Below, piece after piece: positions 44,213 to 53,961 of a DNA stretch of 64,000 nucleotides. Numbering within the stretch: the stretch's first letter is position 1; each line of letters begins with the position of its first letter. Position numbers and translations under genes: made by a program. A model generated the notes under the pieces. That model was not told the origin of the DNA and made no database searches. It was given only the letters and a program-made list of their open reading frames with translations. The DNA comes from Plasmopara viticola. Taxonomy: Eukaryota > Oomycota > Peronosporomycetes > Peronosporales > Peronosporaceae. The stretch lies in contig MBPM02000076.1 of assembly GCA_001695595.3 (NCBI GenBank), positions 1-64,000 on the forward strand, given 5' to 3'.

Positions 44213-44315
44213 CCGAGTGTAGCTCAGTTGGTAGAGCGATTGACTGTAGTGTTCGATACTGAGCTCAGTATACACGGAAATCAATTGGTCGCTGGTTCGA
44301 TTCCGGCCACTCGGA
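44213..44315 (+). tRNA. tRNA-Tyr(GUA)
   Basis: Exons are consensus. Duplicate of 42702, 1511 bp away (four units). Confidence 0.94.
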
Positions 44316-44591
44316 CTCGATGTTACGGCTTGTATTATTCGCCTTTAGGTTGGCTTTGCCTTTGTACTAAAGCCTTGTCTTATTCTTCCGTGCAGCTCCT
44401 CTCTTGCAAATGAAGTCAAAAAGGCGTCAATCAGTTTGACCAAAACCTTAGAAAAGCGTGTGTGTTTTTGAAGTAGGTCTTGTCAGTGGAGTAGCATATG
44501 GCGCTGTGCTAGATAAGCTCAGATGTCTTAGTTGAGCGTAAAGGAGGTATGCAACGTTTTTGTATGTCTAAACGTGAAAGGCGGTTAACAA

Positions 44592-44693
44592 TCGAGTGTA
44601 GCTCAGTTGGTAGAGCGATTGACTGTAGTGTTCGATACTGAGCTCAGTATACTCGGAAATCAATTGGTCGCTGGTTCGATCCGGCCACTCGGA
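44592..44693 (+). tRNA. tRNA-Tyr-like, T loop one base short
   Basis: TCGAGTG acceptor, 6-nt T loop, normal D loop. Confidence 0.75.
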
Positions 44694-44969
44694 CTTGATG
44701 TTACGGCTTGTATTATTCGCCTTTAGGTTGGCTTTGCCTTTGTATTAAAGCCTTGTCTTATTCTTCCGTGCTGCTCCTCTCTTTTAAATGAAGTCAAAAA
44801 GGCGTCAATCAGTTTGACCAAAACTTTAAAAAAGCGTGTGTGTTTTAAAAGTAGGTCCTGTTAGAGGAGTAGCAAATGGCGCTGTGATAGATAAGCTTAG
44901 ATGTCTTAGTTAAGCGTGAAGGAGGTATGCGACGTTTCTGTATGTTTTAACGTGAAAGGCAGTCAACAA

Positions 44970-45072
44970 CCGAGTGTAGCTCAGTTGGTAGAGCGATTGA
45001 CTGTAGTGTTCGATACTGAGCTCAGTATACTCGGAAATCAATTGGTCGCTAGTTCAATTCCGGCCACTCGGA
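44970..45072 (+). tRNA. tRNA-Tyr(GUA), T-arm variant
   Basis: Same GCTAG-TTCAATT T arm as 40532 and 40911. Confidence 0.83.
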
Positions 45073-45366
45073 CTTTATGTTACGGCTTGTATTATTCGCT
45101 TTTAGGTTGGCTTTGCCTTTGTACTAAAGCCTTGTCTTATTCTTCCGTGCTGCTCCTCTCTTTTGGATGAAGTCAAAAAGGCGTCAATCAGTTTGACCAA
45201 AACTTTAAAAAAGCGTGTGTGTTTTTGAAGTAGGTCCTGTCAGTGGAGTAGCATATGGCGCTGTGCTAGATAAGCTCAGATGTCTTAGTTAAGCGTGAAG
45301 GAGGTATGCGACGTTTTTGTATGTTTTAACGTGAAAGGCAGTTGACAACCGAGTGTAGCTCAGTTG

Positions 45367-45626
45367 AAAGTTGCAATGTATTTAATCTTAACACAACCTA
45401 TACCTTCTCGGCTTGGCTAGGATTTTTACATTTACATTTTTAGTCTGAAGATGCTTTTTCGTCTTTTTGTTGTCTTATTTTTGATCGGGGTCGGAAATAT
45501 TTCGCTTGGGGCCGTCCTCTCCCCAAGTCTGGTTGATTACGAAGTTTGTCTGGTGTGGGGGGCTCGAACCCGCAATTCACACCGTGAGGACCAGAAGCAT
45601 AATCCACTAACCCACGCCACCGGGTC
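45367..45626 (-). mobile_element. tRNA-derived SINE, copy 25 (right-hand lineage)
   Basis: 260 bp, with two extra G in the head (GTGTGGGGGGCTC). Last SINE in the array. Confidence 0.85.
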
Positions 45627-45629
45627 TAA

Positions 45630-45732
45630 CCAAGTGTAGCTCGGTTGGTAGAGCGATTGACTGTAGTGCTCGATACTGAGCTCAGTATACTCGGAAATCA
45701 ATTGGTCGCTGGTTCGATTCCGGCCACTCGGA
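45630..45732 (+). tRNA. tRNA-Tyr(GUA), restored behind SINE copy 25
   Basis: CCAAGTG acceptor and A14 to G, as at 34838. The T arm is normal. Confidence 0.83.
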
Positions 45733-46007
45733 CTTGATGTTACGGCTTGTATTATTCGCCTTTAGGTTGGCTTTGCCTTTGTACCAAAGCCTTGTCTTAT
45801 TCTTCCGTGCTGCTCCTCTCTTTTAAATGAAGTCAAAAAGGCGTCAATCAGTTTGACGAAACCCTTAAAAAGGCGTGTGTGTTTTTGAAGTAGGTCCTGT
45901 CAGTGGAGTTGCAAAAGCGCTGTGCTAGATAAGCTCAGATGTCTTAGTTGAGCGTGAAGGAGGTATGCGACGTTTTTGTATGTTTTAACGTGAAAGGCAG
46001 TTAACAA

Positions 46008-46110
46008 CCGAGTGTAGCTCAGTTGGTAGAGCGATTGACTGAAGCGTTCGATACTGAGCTCAGTATACTCGGAAATCAATTGGTCGCTGGTTCGATTCCG
46101 GCCACTCGGA
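46008..46110 (+). tRNA. tRNA-Tyr body with GAA anticodon, otherwise intact
   Basis: CTGAAG loop, all stems paired, intron palindrome intact. Confidence 0.85.
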
Positions 46111-46386
46111 CTCGATGTTACGGTTTGTATTATTCGCCTTTAGGTTGGCTTTGCCTTTGTACTAAAGCCTTGTCTTATTCTTCCGTGCTGCTCCTCTCTT
46201 TTAAATGAAGTCAAAAAGGCGTCAATCAGTTTGACCAAAACCTTAAAAAAGCGTGTGTGTTTTTGAAGTAGGTCTTGTCAGTGGAGTAGCATATGGCGCT
46301 GTGCTAGATAAGCTCAGATGTCTTAGTTGAGCGTAAAGGAGGTATGCAACGTTTTTGTATGTCTTAACGTGAAAGGCGGTTAACAA

Positions 46387-46488
46387 TCGAGTGTAGCTCA
46401 GTTGGTAGAGCGATTGACTGTAGTGTTCGATACTGAGCTCAGTATACTCGGAAATCAATTGGTCGCTGGTTCGATCCGGCCACTCGGA
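46387..46488 (+). tRNA. tRNA-Tyr-like, T loop one base short
   Basis: TCGAGTG acceptor, 6-nt T loop. Confidence 0.75.
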
Positions 46489-46762
46489 CTTGATGTTACG
46501 GCTTGTATTATTCGCCTTTAGGTTGGCTTTGCCTTTGTACCAAAGCCTTGTCTTATTCTTCCGTGCTGCTCCTCTCTTTTAAATGAAAAGAAAAGGCGTC
46601 AATCAGTTTGACTAAAACCTTAAAAAAGCGTGTGTGTTTTTGAAGTAGGTCCTGTCAGTGGAGTTGCAAAAGCGCTGTGCTAGATAAGCTCAGATGTCTT
46701 AGTTGAAAGTGAAGGAGGTATGCGACGTTTTTGTATGTTTTAACGTGAAAGTCAGTTAACAA

Positions 46763-46865
46763 CCGAGTGTAGCTCAGTTGGTAGATCGATTGACTGAAGC
46801 GTTCGATACTGAGCTCAGTATACACGGAAATCAATTGGTCGCTGGTTCGATTCCGGCCACTCGGA
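46763..46865 (+). tRNA. tRNA-Tyr body with GAA anticodon, broken D stem
   Basis: CTGAAG loop with GATC. Confidence 0.78.
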
Positions 46866-47141
46866 CTCGATGTTACGGCTTGTATTATTCGCCTTTAGGT
46901 TGGCTTTGCCTTTGTACTAAAGCCTTGTCTTATTCTTCCGTGCAGCTCCTCTCTTGCAAATGAAGTCAAAAAGGCGTCAATCAGTTTGACCAAAACCTTA
47001 AAAAAGCGTGTGTGTTTTTGAAGTAGGTCTTGTCAGTGGAGTAGCATATGGCGCTGTGCTAGATAAGCTCAGATGTCTTAGTTGAGCGTAAAGGAGGTAT
47101 GCAACGTTTTTGTATGTCTAAACGTGAAAGGCGGTTAACAA

Positions 47142-47243
47142 TCGAGTGTAGCTCAGTTGGTAGAGCGATTGACTGTAGTGTTCGATACTGAGCTCAGTAT
47201 ACTCGGAAATCAATTGGTCGCTGGTTCGATCCGGCCACTCGGA
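47142..47243 (+). tRNA. tRNA-Tyr-like, T loop one base short
   Basis: TCGAGTG acceptor, 6-nt T loop. Confidence 0.75.
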
Positions 47244-47518
47244 CTTGATGTTACGGCTTGTATTATTCGCCTTTAGGTTGGCTTTGCCTTTGTACCAAAG
47301 CCTTGTCTTATTCTTCCGTGCTGCTCCTCTCTTTTAAATGAAGTCAAAAAGGCGTCAATCAGTTTGGCTAAAACCTTAAAAAAGCGTGTGTGTTTTTGAA
47401 GTAGGTCCTGTCAGTGGAGTTGCAAAAGCGCTGTGCTAGATAAGCTCAGATGTCTTAGATAAGCGTGAAGGAGGTATGCGACGTTTTTGTATGTTTTAAC
47501 GTGAAAGGCAGTTAACAA

Positions 47519-47621
47519 CCGAGTGTAGCTCAGTTGGTAGAGCGATTGACTGTAGTGTTCGATACTGAGCTCAGTATACACGGAAATCAATTGGTCGCTG
47601 GTTCGATTCCGGCCACTCGGA
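47519..47621 (+). tRNA. tRNA-Tyr(GUA)
   Basis: Exons are consensus. The intron ends ATACACGG. Confidence 0.94.
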
Positions 47622-47897
47622 CTCGATGTTACGGCTTGTATTATTCGCCTTTAGGTTGGCTTTGCCTTTGTACTAAAGCCTTGTCTTATTCTTCCGTGCA
47701 GCTCCTCTCTTGCAAATGAAGTCAAAAAGGCGTCAATCAGTTTGACCAAAACCTTAGAAAAGCGTGTGTGTTTTTGAAGTAGGTCTTGTCAGTGGAGTAG
47801 CATATGGCGCTGTGCTAGATAAGCTCAGATGTCTTAGTTGAGCGTAAAGGAGGTATGCAACGTTTTTGTATGTCTAAACGTGAAAGGCGGTTAACAA

Positions 47898-47999
47898 TCG
47901 AGTGTAGCTCAGTTGGTAGAGCGATTGACTGTAGTGTTCGATACTGAGCTCAGTATACTCGGAAATCAATTGGTCGCTGGTTCGATCCGGCCACTCGGA
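47898..47999 (+). tRNA. tRNA-Tyr-like, T loop one base short
   Basis: Last member of the short-T-loop, TCGAGTG lineage. Confidence 0.75.
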
Positions 48000-48274
48000 C
48001 TTGATGTTACGGCTTGTATTATTCGCCTTTAGGTTGGCTTTGCCTTTGTACCAAAGCCTTGTCTTATTCTTCCGTGCTGCTCCTCTCTTTTAAATGAAGT
48101 CAAAAAGGCGTCAATCAGTTTGACTAAAACCTTAAAAAAGCGTGTGTGTTTTTGAAGTAGGTCCTGTCAGTGGAGTTGCAAAAGCGCTGTGCTAGATAAG
48201 CTCAGATGTCTTAGATAAGCGTGAAGGAGGTATGCGACGTTTTTGTATCTTTTAACGTGAAAGGCAGTTAACAA

Positions 48275-48377
48275 CCGAGTGTAGCTCAGTTGGTAGAGCG
48301 ATTGACTGTAGTGTTCGATACTGAGCTCAGTATACACGGAAATCAATTGGTCGCTGGTTCGATTCCGGCCACTCGGA
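48275..48377 (+). tRNA. tRNA-Tyr(GUA)
   Basis: Exons are consensus. The intron ends ATACACGG. Confidence 0.94.
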
Positions 48378-48654
48378 CTTGATGTTACGGCTTGTATTAT
48401 TCGCCTTTAGGTTGGCTTTGCCTTTGTACTAAAGCCTTGTCTTTTTCTTCCGTGCTGCTTCTCTCCTTTAAATGAAGTCAAAAAGGCGTCAACCAGTTTG
48501 ACCAAAACTTTAAAAAAGCGTGTGTGTTTTTGAAGTAGGTCCTGTCAGTGGAGTAGCAAATGGCGCTGTGCTAGATAAGCTCAGATTTGCTTAGATAAGC
48601 GTAAAGGAGGTATGCGACGTTTTTGTATGTTTTAACGCGAAAGGCAGTTAACAA

Positions 48655-48757
48655 CCGAGTGTAGCTCAATTGGTAGAGCGATTGACTGTAGTGTTCGATA
48701 CTGAGCTCAGTATACTCGGAAATCAATTGGTCGCTGGTTCGATTCCGGCCACTCGGA
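48655..48757 (+). tRNA. tRNA-Tyr(GUA)
   Basis: D loop AATTGGTA. Otherwise consensus. Confidence 0.93.
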
Positions 48758-49032
48758 CTTGATGTTACGGCTTATATTATTCGCCTTTAGGTTGGCTTTG
48801 CCTTTGTACTAAAGCCTTGTCTTATTCTTCCGTGCTGCTCCTCTCCTTTAAATGAAGTCAAAAAGGCGTCAACCACTTTGACTAAAACCTTAAAAAAGCG
48901 TGTGTGTTTTTGAAGTAGGTCCTGTCAGTGGAGTTGCAAAAGCGCTGTGCTAGATAAGCTCAGATGTCTTAGATAAGCGTGAAGGAGGTATGCGACGTTT
49001 CTGTATGTTTTAACGTGAATGGCAGTCAACAA

Positions 49033-49135
49033 CCGAGTGTAGCTCAGTTGGTAGAGCGATTGACTGTAGTGTTCGATACTGAGCTCTGTATACTCGGAAA
49101 TCAATTGGTCGCTGGTTCGATTCCGGCCACTCGGA
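49033..49135 (+). tRNA. tRNA-Tyr(GUA)
   Basis: Exons are consensus. One intron change (GAGCTCTGTA) breaks a hairpin pair. Confidence 0.94.
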
Positions 49136-49411
49136 CTTGATGTTACGGCTTATATCATTCGCCTTTAGGTTGGCTTTGCCTTTGTACTAAATCCTTGTCT
49201 TATTCTTCTGTGCAGCTCCTCTCTTTTAATTTAAGGAAAAAAGGCGTCGATCAGTTTGACCAAAACTTTAAAAAAGCGTGAGTGTTTTTAAAGTAGGTCC
49301 TGTCAGTGGAGTAGCATATGGCGCTGTGCTTGATAAGCTCAGATGTCTTAGTTGAGCGTGAAGGAGGTATGCGACTATTCTGTATGTTTTAACGTGAAAG
49401 GCAGTTAACAA

Positions 49412-49514
49412 CCGAGTGTAACTCAGTTGGTAGAGCGATTGACTGTAGTGTTCGATACTGAGCTCAGTATACTCGGAAATCAATTGGTCGCTGGTTCGAT
49501 TCCGGCCACTCGGA
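49412..49514 (+). tRNA. tRNA-Tyr(GUA), D-stem variant
   Basis: G10 is A (TAACTC), a mismatch with C25. Confidence 0.84.
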
Positions 49515-49790
49515 CTTGATGTTACGGCTTGTATTATTCGCCTTTAGGTTGGCTTTGCCTTTGTACTAAAGCCTTGTCTTATTCTTCCGTGCTGCTCCTC
49601 TCTTTTAAATGAAGTCAAAAAGGCGTCAATCAGTTTGACCAAAACTTGCTAAAAAGCGTGTGTGTTTTTAAAACAGGTTGTGATAATGGAGAAGCAAATG
49701 GCGCTGTGCTAGATAAGCTCAGGTGACTTAGTTGAGCGTGAAGGAGGTATGCGACGTTTTGTATGTTTTAATGTGAAAGGCAGTTAACAA

Positions 49791-49893
49791 CCGAGTGTAG
49801 TTAAGTTGGTAGAGCGATTGACTGAAGTGTTCGATACTGAGCTCAGTACACTCGGAAATCAATTGGTCGCTGGTTCGATTCCGGCCACTCGGA
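49791..49893 (+). tRNA. tRNA-Tyr body with GAA anticodon, weak D arm
   Basis: CTGAAG loop with D-stem strand GTTA. A GAA lineage separate from the 31.5-46.8-kb one (intron starts TGTT, not CGTT). Confidence 0.75.
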
Positions 49894-50158
49894 CTTGATG
49901 TTACGGCTTGTATTATTCGTCTTTAGGTTGGCTTTGCCTTTATACTAAAGTCTGGTCTTATTTTTCCGTGCTGCTCCTCTCTTTTAAATATAGTCAAAAA
50001 GGCGTCAATCAGTTTGGCCAAAACTTGCTAAAGAGCGAGTGTGTTTTTAAAGTAGGTCCTGTTAGTGAATAGCAAATGGCGCTGTGCTAGATAAGCTAAG
50101 ATGTCTGAGGGAAATTTGCGACTTTTTTGTATGTTTTAACGTGAAAGGCGGTTAACAA

Positions 50159-50261
50159 CCGAGTGTAGCTCAGTTGGTAGAGCGATTGACTGTAGCGTTC
50201 GATACTGAGCTCAGTATACTCGGAAATCAATTGGTCGCTGGTTCGATTCCGGCCACTCGGA
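50159..50261 (+). tRNA. tRNA-Tyr(GUA)
   Basis: Exons are consensus. The intron starts CGTTCG. The spacer around it is strongly diverged. Confidence 0.93.
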
Positions 50262-50538
50262 CTAGATGTTACGGCTTGAATTCTTCGCCTTTAGGTTGAC
50301 TTTGCCTATGTACTGAAGCCTTGTCTTATTCTTCCGTGCTGCTCTCCTCTTTTAAATGAAGTCAAAAAGGCGTCAATCAGTTTGACCAAAACCTGCTAAA
50401 AAGCGTGTGTGTTTTTAAAATAGGTTCTGATAATGGAGAAGCAAATGGCGCTGTGCTAGATAAGCTCAGGTGCCTTAGTTGAGCGTGAAGGAGGTATGCG
50501 ATGATTTTGTATGTTTAAATGTGAAAGGCAGGTAACAA

Positions 50539-50641
50539 CCGAGTGTAGTTAAGTTGGTAGAGCGATTGACTGAAGTGTTCGATACTGAGCTCAGTACACT
50601 CGGAAATCAATTGGTCGCTGGTTCGATTCCGGCCACTCGGA
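50539..50641 (+). tRNA. tRNA-Tyr body with GAA anticodon, weak D arm
   Basis: Sister of 49791. Confidence 0.75.
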
Positions 50642-50913
50642 CTTGATGTTAGGGCTTGTATTAATTGTCTTTAGGTTGGCTTTGTACTAAATTTTTGTCT
50701 TATTCTTCCGTGCTGCTCTCCTCTTTTAAATGAAGTCAAAAAGGCGTCAACCAGTTTGACCCAAAACTTGCTAAAGAGCGTGTGTGTTTTTAAAGTAGGT
50801 CTTGTTAGTGGAGTAGCAAATGGCGCTGTGCTAGATAAGCTCAGATGTCTTAGTTGAGCGTGAAGGAGGTATGCGACGTCTTTGTATGTTTCAATGTGAA
50901 AGACAGTCAACAA

Positions 50914-51016
50914 CCGAGTGTAGCTCAGTTGGAAGAGCGATTAACTGTAGTGTTCGATACTAAGCTCAGTATACTCGGAAATCAATTGGTCACTGGTTCG
51001 ATTCCGGCCAATTAGA
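50914..51016 (+). pseudogene. tRNA-Tyr pseudogene (acceptor destroyed)
   Basis: The 3' acceptor strand reads AATTAGA, with changes also in the D loop, anticodon stem (ATTAA) and T stem (ACTGG). Confidence 0.78.
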
Positions 51017-51291
51017 CTTGATGAAACGGCTTGAATTATTCGCCTTTAGATTGACTTTGTCTTTGTACTAAAGCCTTGTCGTATTCTTCCGTGCTGCTCC
51101 TCTCTTTCAAATGAAGTCAAAAAGGCGTCAATCAGTTTGACGAAAACCTTAAGAAAGCGTGTGTGTTTTTGAAGTAGGTCCTGTCAGTGGAGTTGCAAAA
51201 GCGCTGTGCTAGATAAGCTCAGATGTCTTAGTTGAGCGTGAAGGAGGTATGCGACGTTTTTGTATGTTTCAATGGGAAAGGCAGTTAACTG

Positions 51292-51393
51292 CCGGGTGTA
51301 GCTCAATTGGTAGAGCGATTGACTGTAGTGTTCGATACTGAGCTCAGTATACTTGGAAATCAATTGGTCGCTGGTTCATTCCGGCTACTCGGA
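51292..51393 (+). pseudogene. tRNA-Tyr pseudogene (T-loop deletion)
   Basis: Independent T-loop deletion (GGTTCATTCC), acceptor CCGGGTG against TACTCGG. Confidence 0.75.
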
Positions 51394-51668
51394 CTTGATG
51401 TTACGGCTTGTTCCTTCATCTTTAGGTTGGCTTTGTCTTTGTACTTAAGCCTTGTCTTATTCTTCCGTGCTGCTCCTCTCTTTTAAATGAAGTCAAAAAG
51501 GCGTCAATCAGTTTGACCAAAACTTTAAAAAAGCGTGTGTGTTTTAAAAGTAGGTCCTGTTAGTGGAGTAGCATATGGCGCTGTGATAGATAAGCTTAGA
51601 TGTCTTAGTTGAGTGTGAAGGAGGTATGCGACTTTTCTGTATGTTCTAACGCGAAAGGCAGTCAACAA

Positions 51669-51762
51669 CCGAGTGTAGTAGAGCGATTGACTGTAGTGTT
51701 CGATACTAAGCTCAGTATACTCGGAAATCAATTGGTCGCTGGTTCGATTTCGGCCACTCGGA
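51669..51762 (+). pseudogene. tRNA-Tyr pseudogene (D arm missing)
   Basis: Nine bases of the D arm are missing (GTGTAGTAGAGCG). The rest is readable. Confidence 0.82.
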
Positions 51763-52022
51763 CTTAATGTTACGGCTTGTTTTATTCGTCTTTCTGTTGG
51801 CTTTGCCTTTGCACCAAAGCCTTGTCTTACTCTTCCGTGCTGCTCCTCTCTTTTAAGTCAAAAAGGCGTCAACTTGTTTGACCAAAACCTTAAAAATGCG
51901 TGTGTGTTTTTGAAGTAGGTCCTGTCAGTGGAGTAGCAAATGGCGCTGTGCTAGATAAGCTCAGATGTCTTAGTAGAGCGCGAAGGAGGTATGCGACATT
52001 TTTGTATGTTTTAACGTGAAAA

Positions 52023-52125
52023 CCGAGTGTAGCTCAGTTGGTAGAGCGATTGACTGTAGTGTTCGATACTGAGCTCAGTATACTCGGAAATCAATTGGTC
52101 GCTGGTTCGGTTCCGGCCACTCGGA
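52023..52125 (+). tRNA. tRNA-Tyr(GUA), T-loop variant
   Basis: A58 is G (TTCGGTT), a change of a near-invariant B-box base. Upstream spacer is shortened to GTGAAAACCGAG. Confidence 0.82.
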
Positions 52126-52403
52126 CTTGATGTTACGGCTTGTTTTATTCGTCTTTCTGTTGGCTTTGCCTTTGCACCAAAGCCTTGTCTTACTCTTCCG
52201 TGCTGCTCCTCTCTTTTAAATTAAGTCAAAAAGGAGTCAACCAATTTGACCCAAAACTTGCTAAAGAGCGTGTGTGTGTTTAAAGTAGGTCCTGTCAGTG
52301 GAGTAGCAAATGGCGCTGTGCTAGATAAGCTCAGATGTCTTAGTTGAGCGCAAAGGAGGTATGCGACGTTTTTGTATGTTTTAACGTGAAAGGCAGTTAA
52401 CAA

Positions 52404-52506
52404 CCGAGTGTAGCTCAGTTGGTAGAGCGATTGACTGTAGTGTTCGATACTGAGCTCAGTATACTCGGAAATCAATTGGTTGCTGGTTCGATTCCGGCCA
52501 CGCGGA
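52404..52506 (+). tRNA. tRNA-Tyr(GUA), variant
   Basis: Same TGGTT variable loop and CACGCGG acceptor as 2977, about 49 kb away. The flanking spacer is also of the left-end type. Confidence 0.85.
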
Positions 52507-52782
52507 CTTGATGTTACGGCTTGTATTATTCGCCTTTAGGTTGGCTTTGCCTTTGCACTAAAGCCTTGTCTATTTCTTCCGTGCTGCTCCTCTCTTTTAA
52601 AAGAAGTCAAAAAGGCGTCAATCAGTTTGACCAAAACCTTAAAAAAGCGTGTGGGATTTTAAAGTAGGTCCTGATAGTGGAGTTGCAAATGGCGCTGTGC
52701 TAGATAAGCTTAGATGTCTTAGTTGAGCGTGAAGGAGGTATGCGACGTTTTTGTACGCTTTAATGTGATAGGCAGTTAACAA

Positions 52783-52885
52783 CCGAGTGTAGCTCAATTG
52801 GTAGAGCGATTGACTGTAGTGTTCGATACTGAGCTCAATAAACTTGGAAATCAATTGGTCGCTGATTCGAATCCGGCCACTCGGA
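52783..52885 (+). tRNA. tRNA-Tyr(GUA), degenerate intron
   Basis: Intron hairpin is broken (GAGCTCAATAAACTTGG). T arm is GCTGA-TTCGAAT-CCGGC. Confidence 0.8.
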
Positions 52886-53162
52886 CTTGATGTTACGGCT
52901 TGTATTATTCGCCTTTAGGTTGGCTTTGCCTTTGTACTAAAGCCTTGTCTTTTTCTTCCGTGCTGCTCCTCTCTTTTAAATGAAGTCAAAAAGGCGTCAA
53001 CCAGTTTGACCCAAAACTTGCTAAAGAGCGTGTGTGTGTTTAAAGTAGGTCCTGTCAGTGGAGTAGCAAATGGCGCTGTGCTAGATAAGCTCAGATGTCT
53101 TAGTTGAGCGCGAAGGAGGTATGCGACGTTTTTGTATGTTTTAATGTAAAGGCGGGTTACAA

Positions 53163-53254
53163 CCGAGTGTATCTCAATTGGTAGAGCGATTGACTGTAGT
53201 GTTTGATTATACTAGGGACTAAATTGATCGCTGTTTCGATTGCGGCCACTCGGA
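53163..53254 (+). pseudogene. tRNA-Tyr pseudogene, array edge
   Basis: The intron is collapsed (TTTGATTATACTAGG) and the anticodon and T stems are damaged. The A and B box regions are still recognisable. Confidence 0.8.
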
Positions 53255-53533
53255 CTTGATGTTTGATGTAAAGGTATGTACCATTCAAATTTATGTAAGC
53301 GCCGTCTTTGTACTAAAGCCTCGTCGTATTCTTTTGTGCTGCTCCTTAATTTCTAATCAAGTCAAGAAGGCGTCAATCAGCTTGACCAAAACTATACAAA
53401 AAAAGTGTTTTAGAAGTAGGTCCTGTCAGATCAGTAGCAAATGGCGCTGTGCTTGCTAAGTTTAAATGTCTTAGTTGTGCGTGCAGGAGGTAAGCGAACT
53501 TTTGTCATTTTAAATGTGGAAGACAGTTAACAA

Positions 53534-53637
53534 CCGAGTGTCGCTCAGTTGGTAGAGCGATTGACTGTAGTATTCGATTTTGTGGTCAGTATATGCAAAA
53601 ACTTAATTGTCGCTTGTTTGCTTTTGACCACTCAGGC
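53534..53637 (+). pseudogene. tRNA-Tyr fossil, array edge
   Basis: The 5' half is readable to ATTGACTGTAG. The intron and 3' half are scrambled (GCTTGTTTGCTTTTGACCACTC). Confidence 0.75.
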
Positions 53638-53868
53638 TTTATCTTGTAGCTGACCGTTCGTCTTAATGTAATCTCTGCTATAGTTTTTGCAGCCTTGTCA
53701 CGTGCTTAGTCAGGAACATAAAGCTTGTCTTTATGTAATTTGATCCTGTTAGTGCTTTTGCGAATGGCACTGTGCGGGATAAGATTCAGATGTCTTCATT
53801 AGGCGTGTCAAAAGTATGCGAAGTTGATACATCATTTGATGTGGGAGGCAGCTAACCACCGATTGTTG

Positions 53869-53961
53869 TATAGTTGGAAAAGCGCATCACTGACGTTTAC
53901 GATAGTGTGCTCGGTGTACTCGGAAATTTTTGTATGATAGATCGCATCTCGGCCACTTGGA
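53869..53961 (+). pseudogene. tRNA-Tyr fossil, outermost unit
   Basis: Only scattered similarity remains (ATAGTTGGAAAAGCGCAT, TACTCGGAAAT, GGCCACTTGGACTT). The following spacer starts CTTAATGTTTCGGCTT, matching the unit consensus. Confidence 0.65.

Larger units (their letters stand above)
1..53255 (+). repeat. Tandem tRNA-Tyr array, about 122 units of ~380 bp
   Basis: Every unit has the same layout: tRNA-Tyr gene, then a 275-280-bp spacer ending in a T-rich stretch and the motif TTAACAA directly before the next tRNA. Start-to-start spacing is 379-381 bp in the left half and 376-379 bp in the right half, or 655-658 bp where a SINE is present. All tRNA genes point the same way. The array is cut by the window start and decays after about 53.15 kb. 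The spacer carries two recurring inverted repeats: GGCTTT/AAAGCC around an 11-nt loop about 35 nt after the tRNA, and GTCAA/TTGAC around a 5-nt loop further on. The first T run of four or more lies about 88 nt past the tRNA in most left-half units and about 150 nt past it in units reading CTCCTTTAAATG. Indels between copies are not multiples of three, which argues against any protein product. Confidence 0.97.

Noticed and set aside
1..53255. Many 60-124-codon ORFs on both strands inside the array (for example 814-1056, 32520-32894)
   Set aside because: They are the same frames of the repeat read again and again. They cross tRNA genes, break by non-triplet indels between copies and have no family features.
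1..53255. CRISPR array or 5S rDNA array
   Set aside because: Repeats of about 380 bp with a tRNA in each unit do not fit CRISPR, and no 5S rRNA sequence is visible in the spacer.
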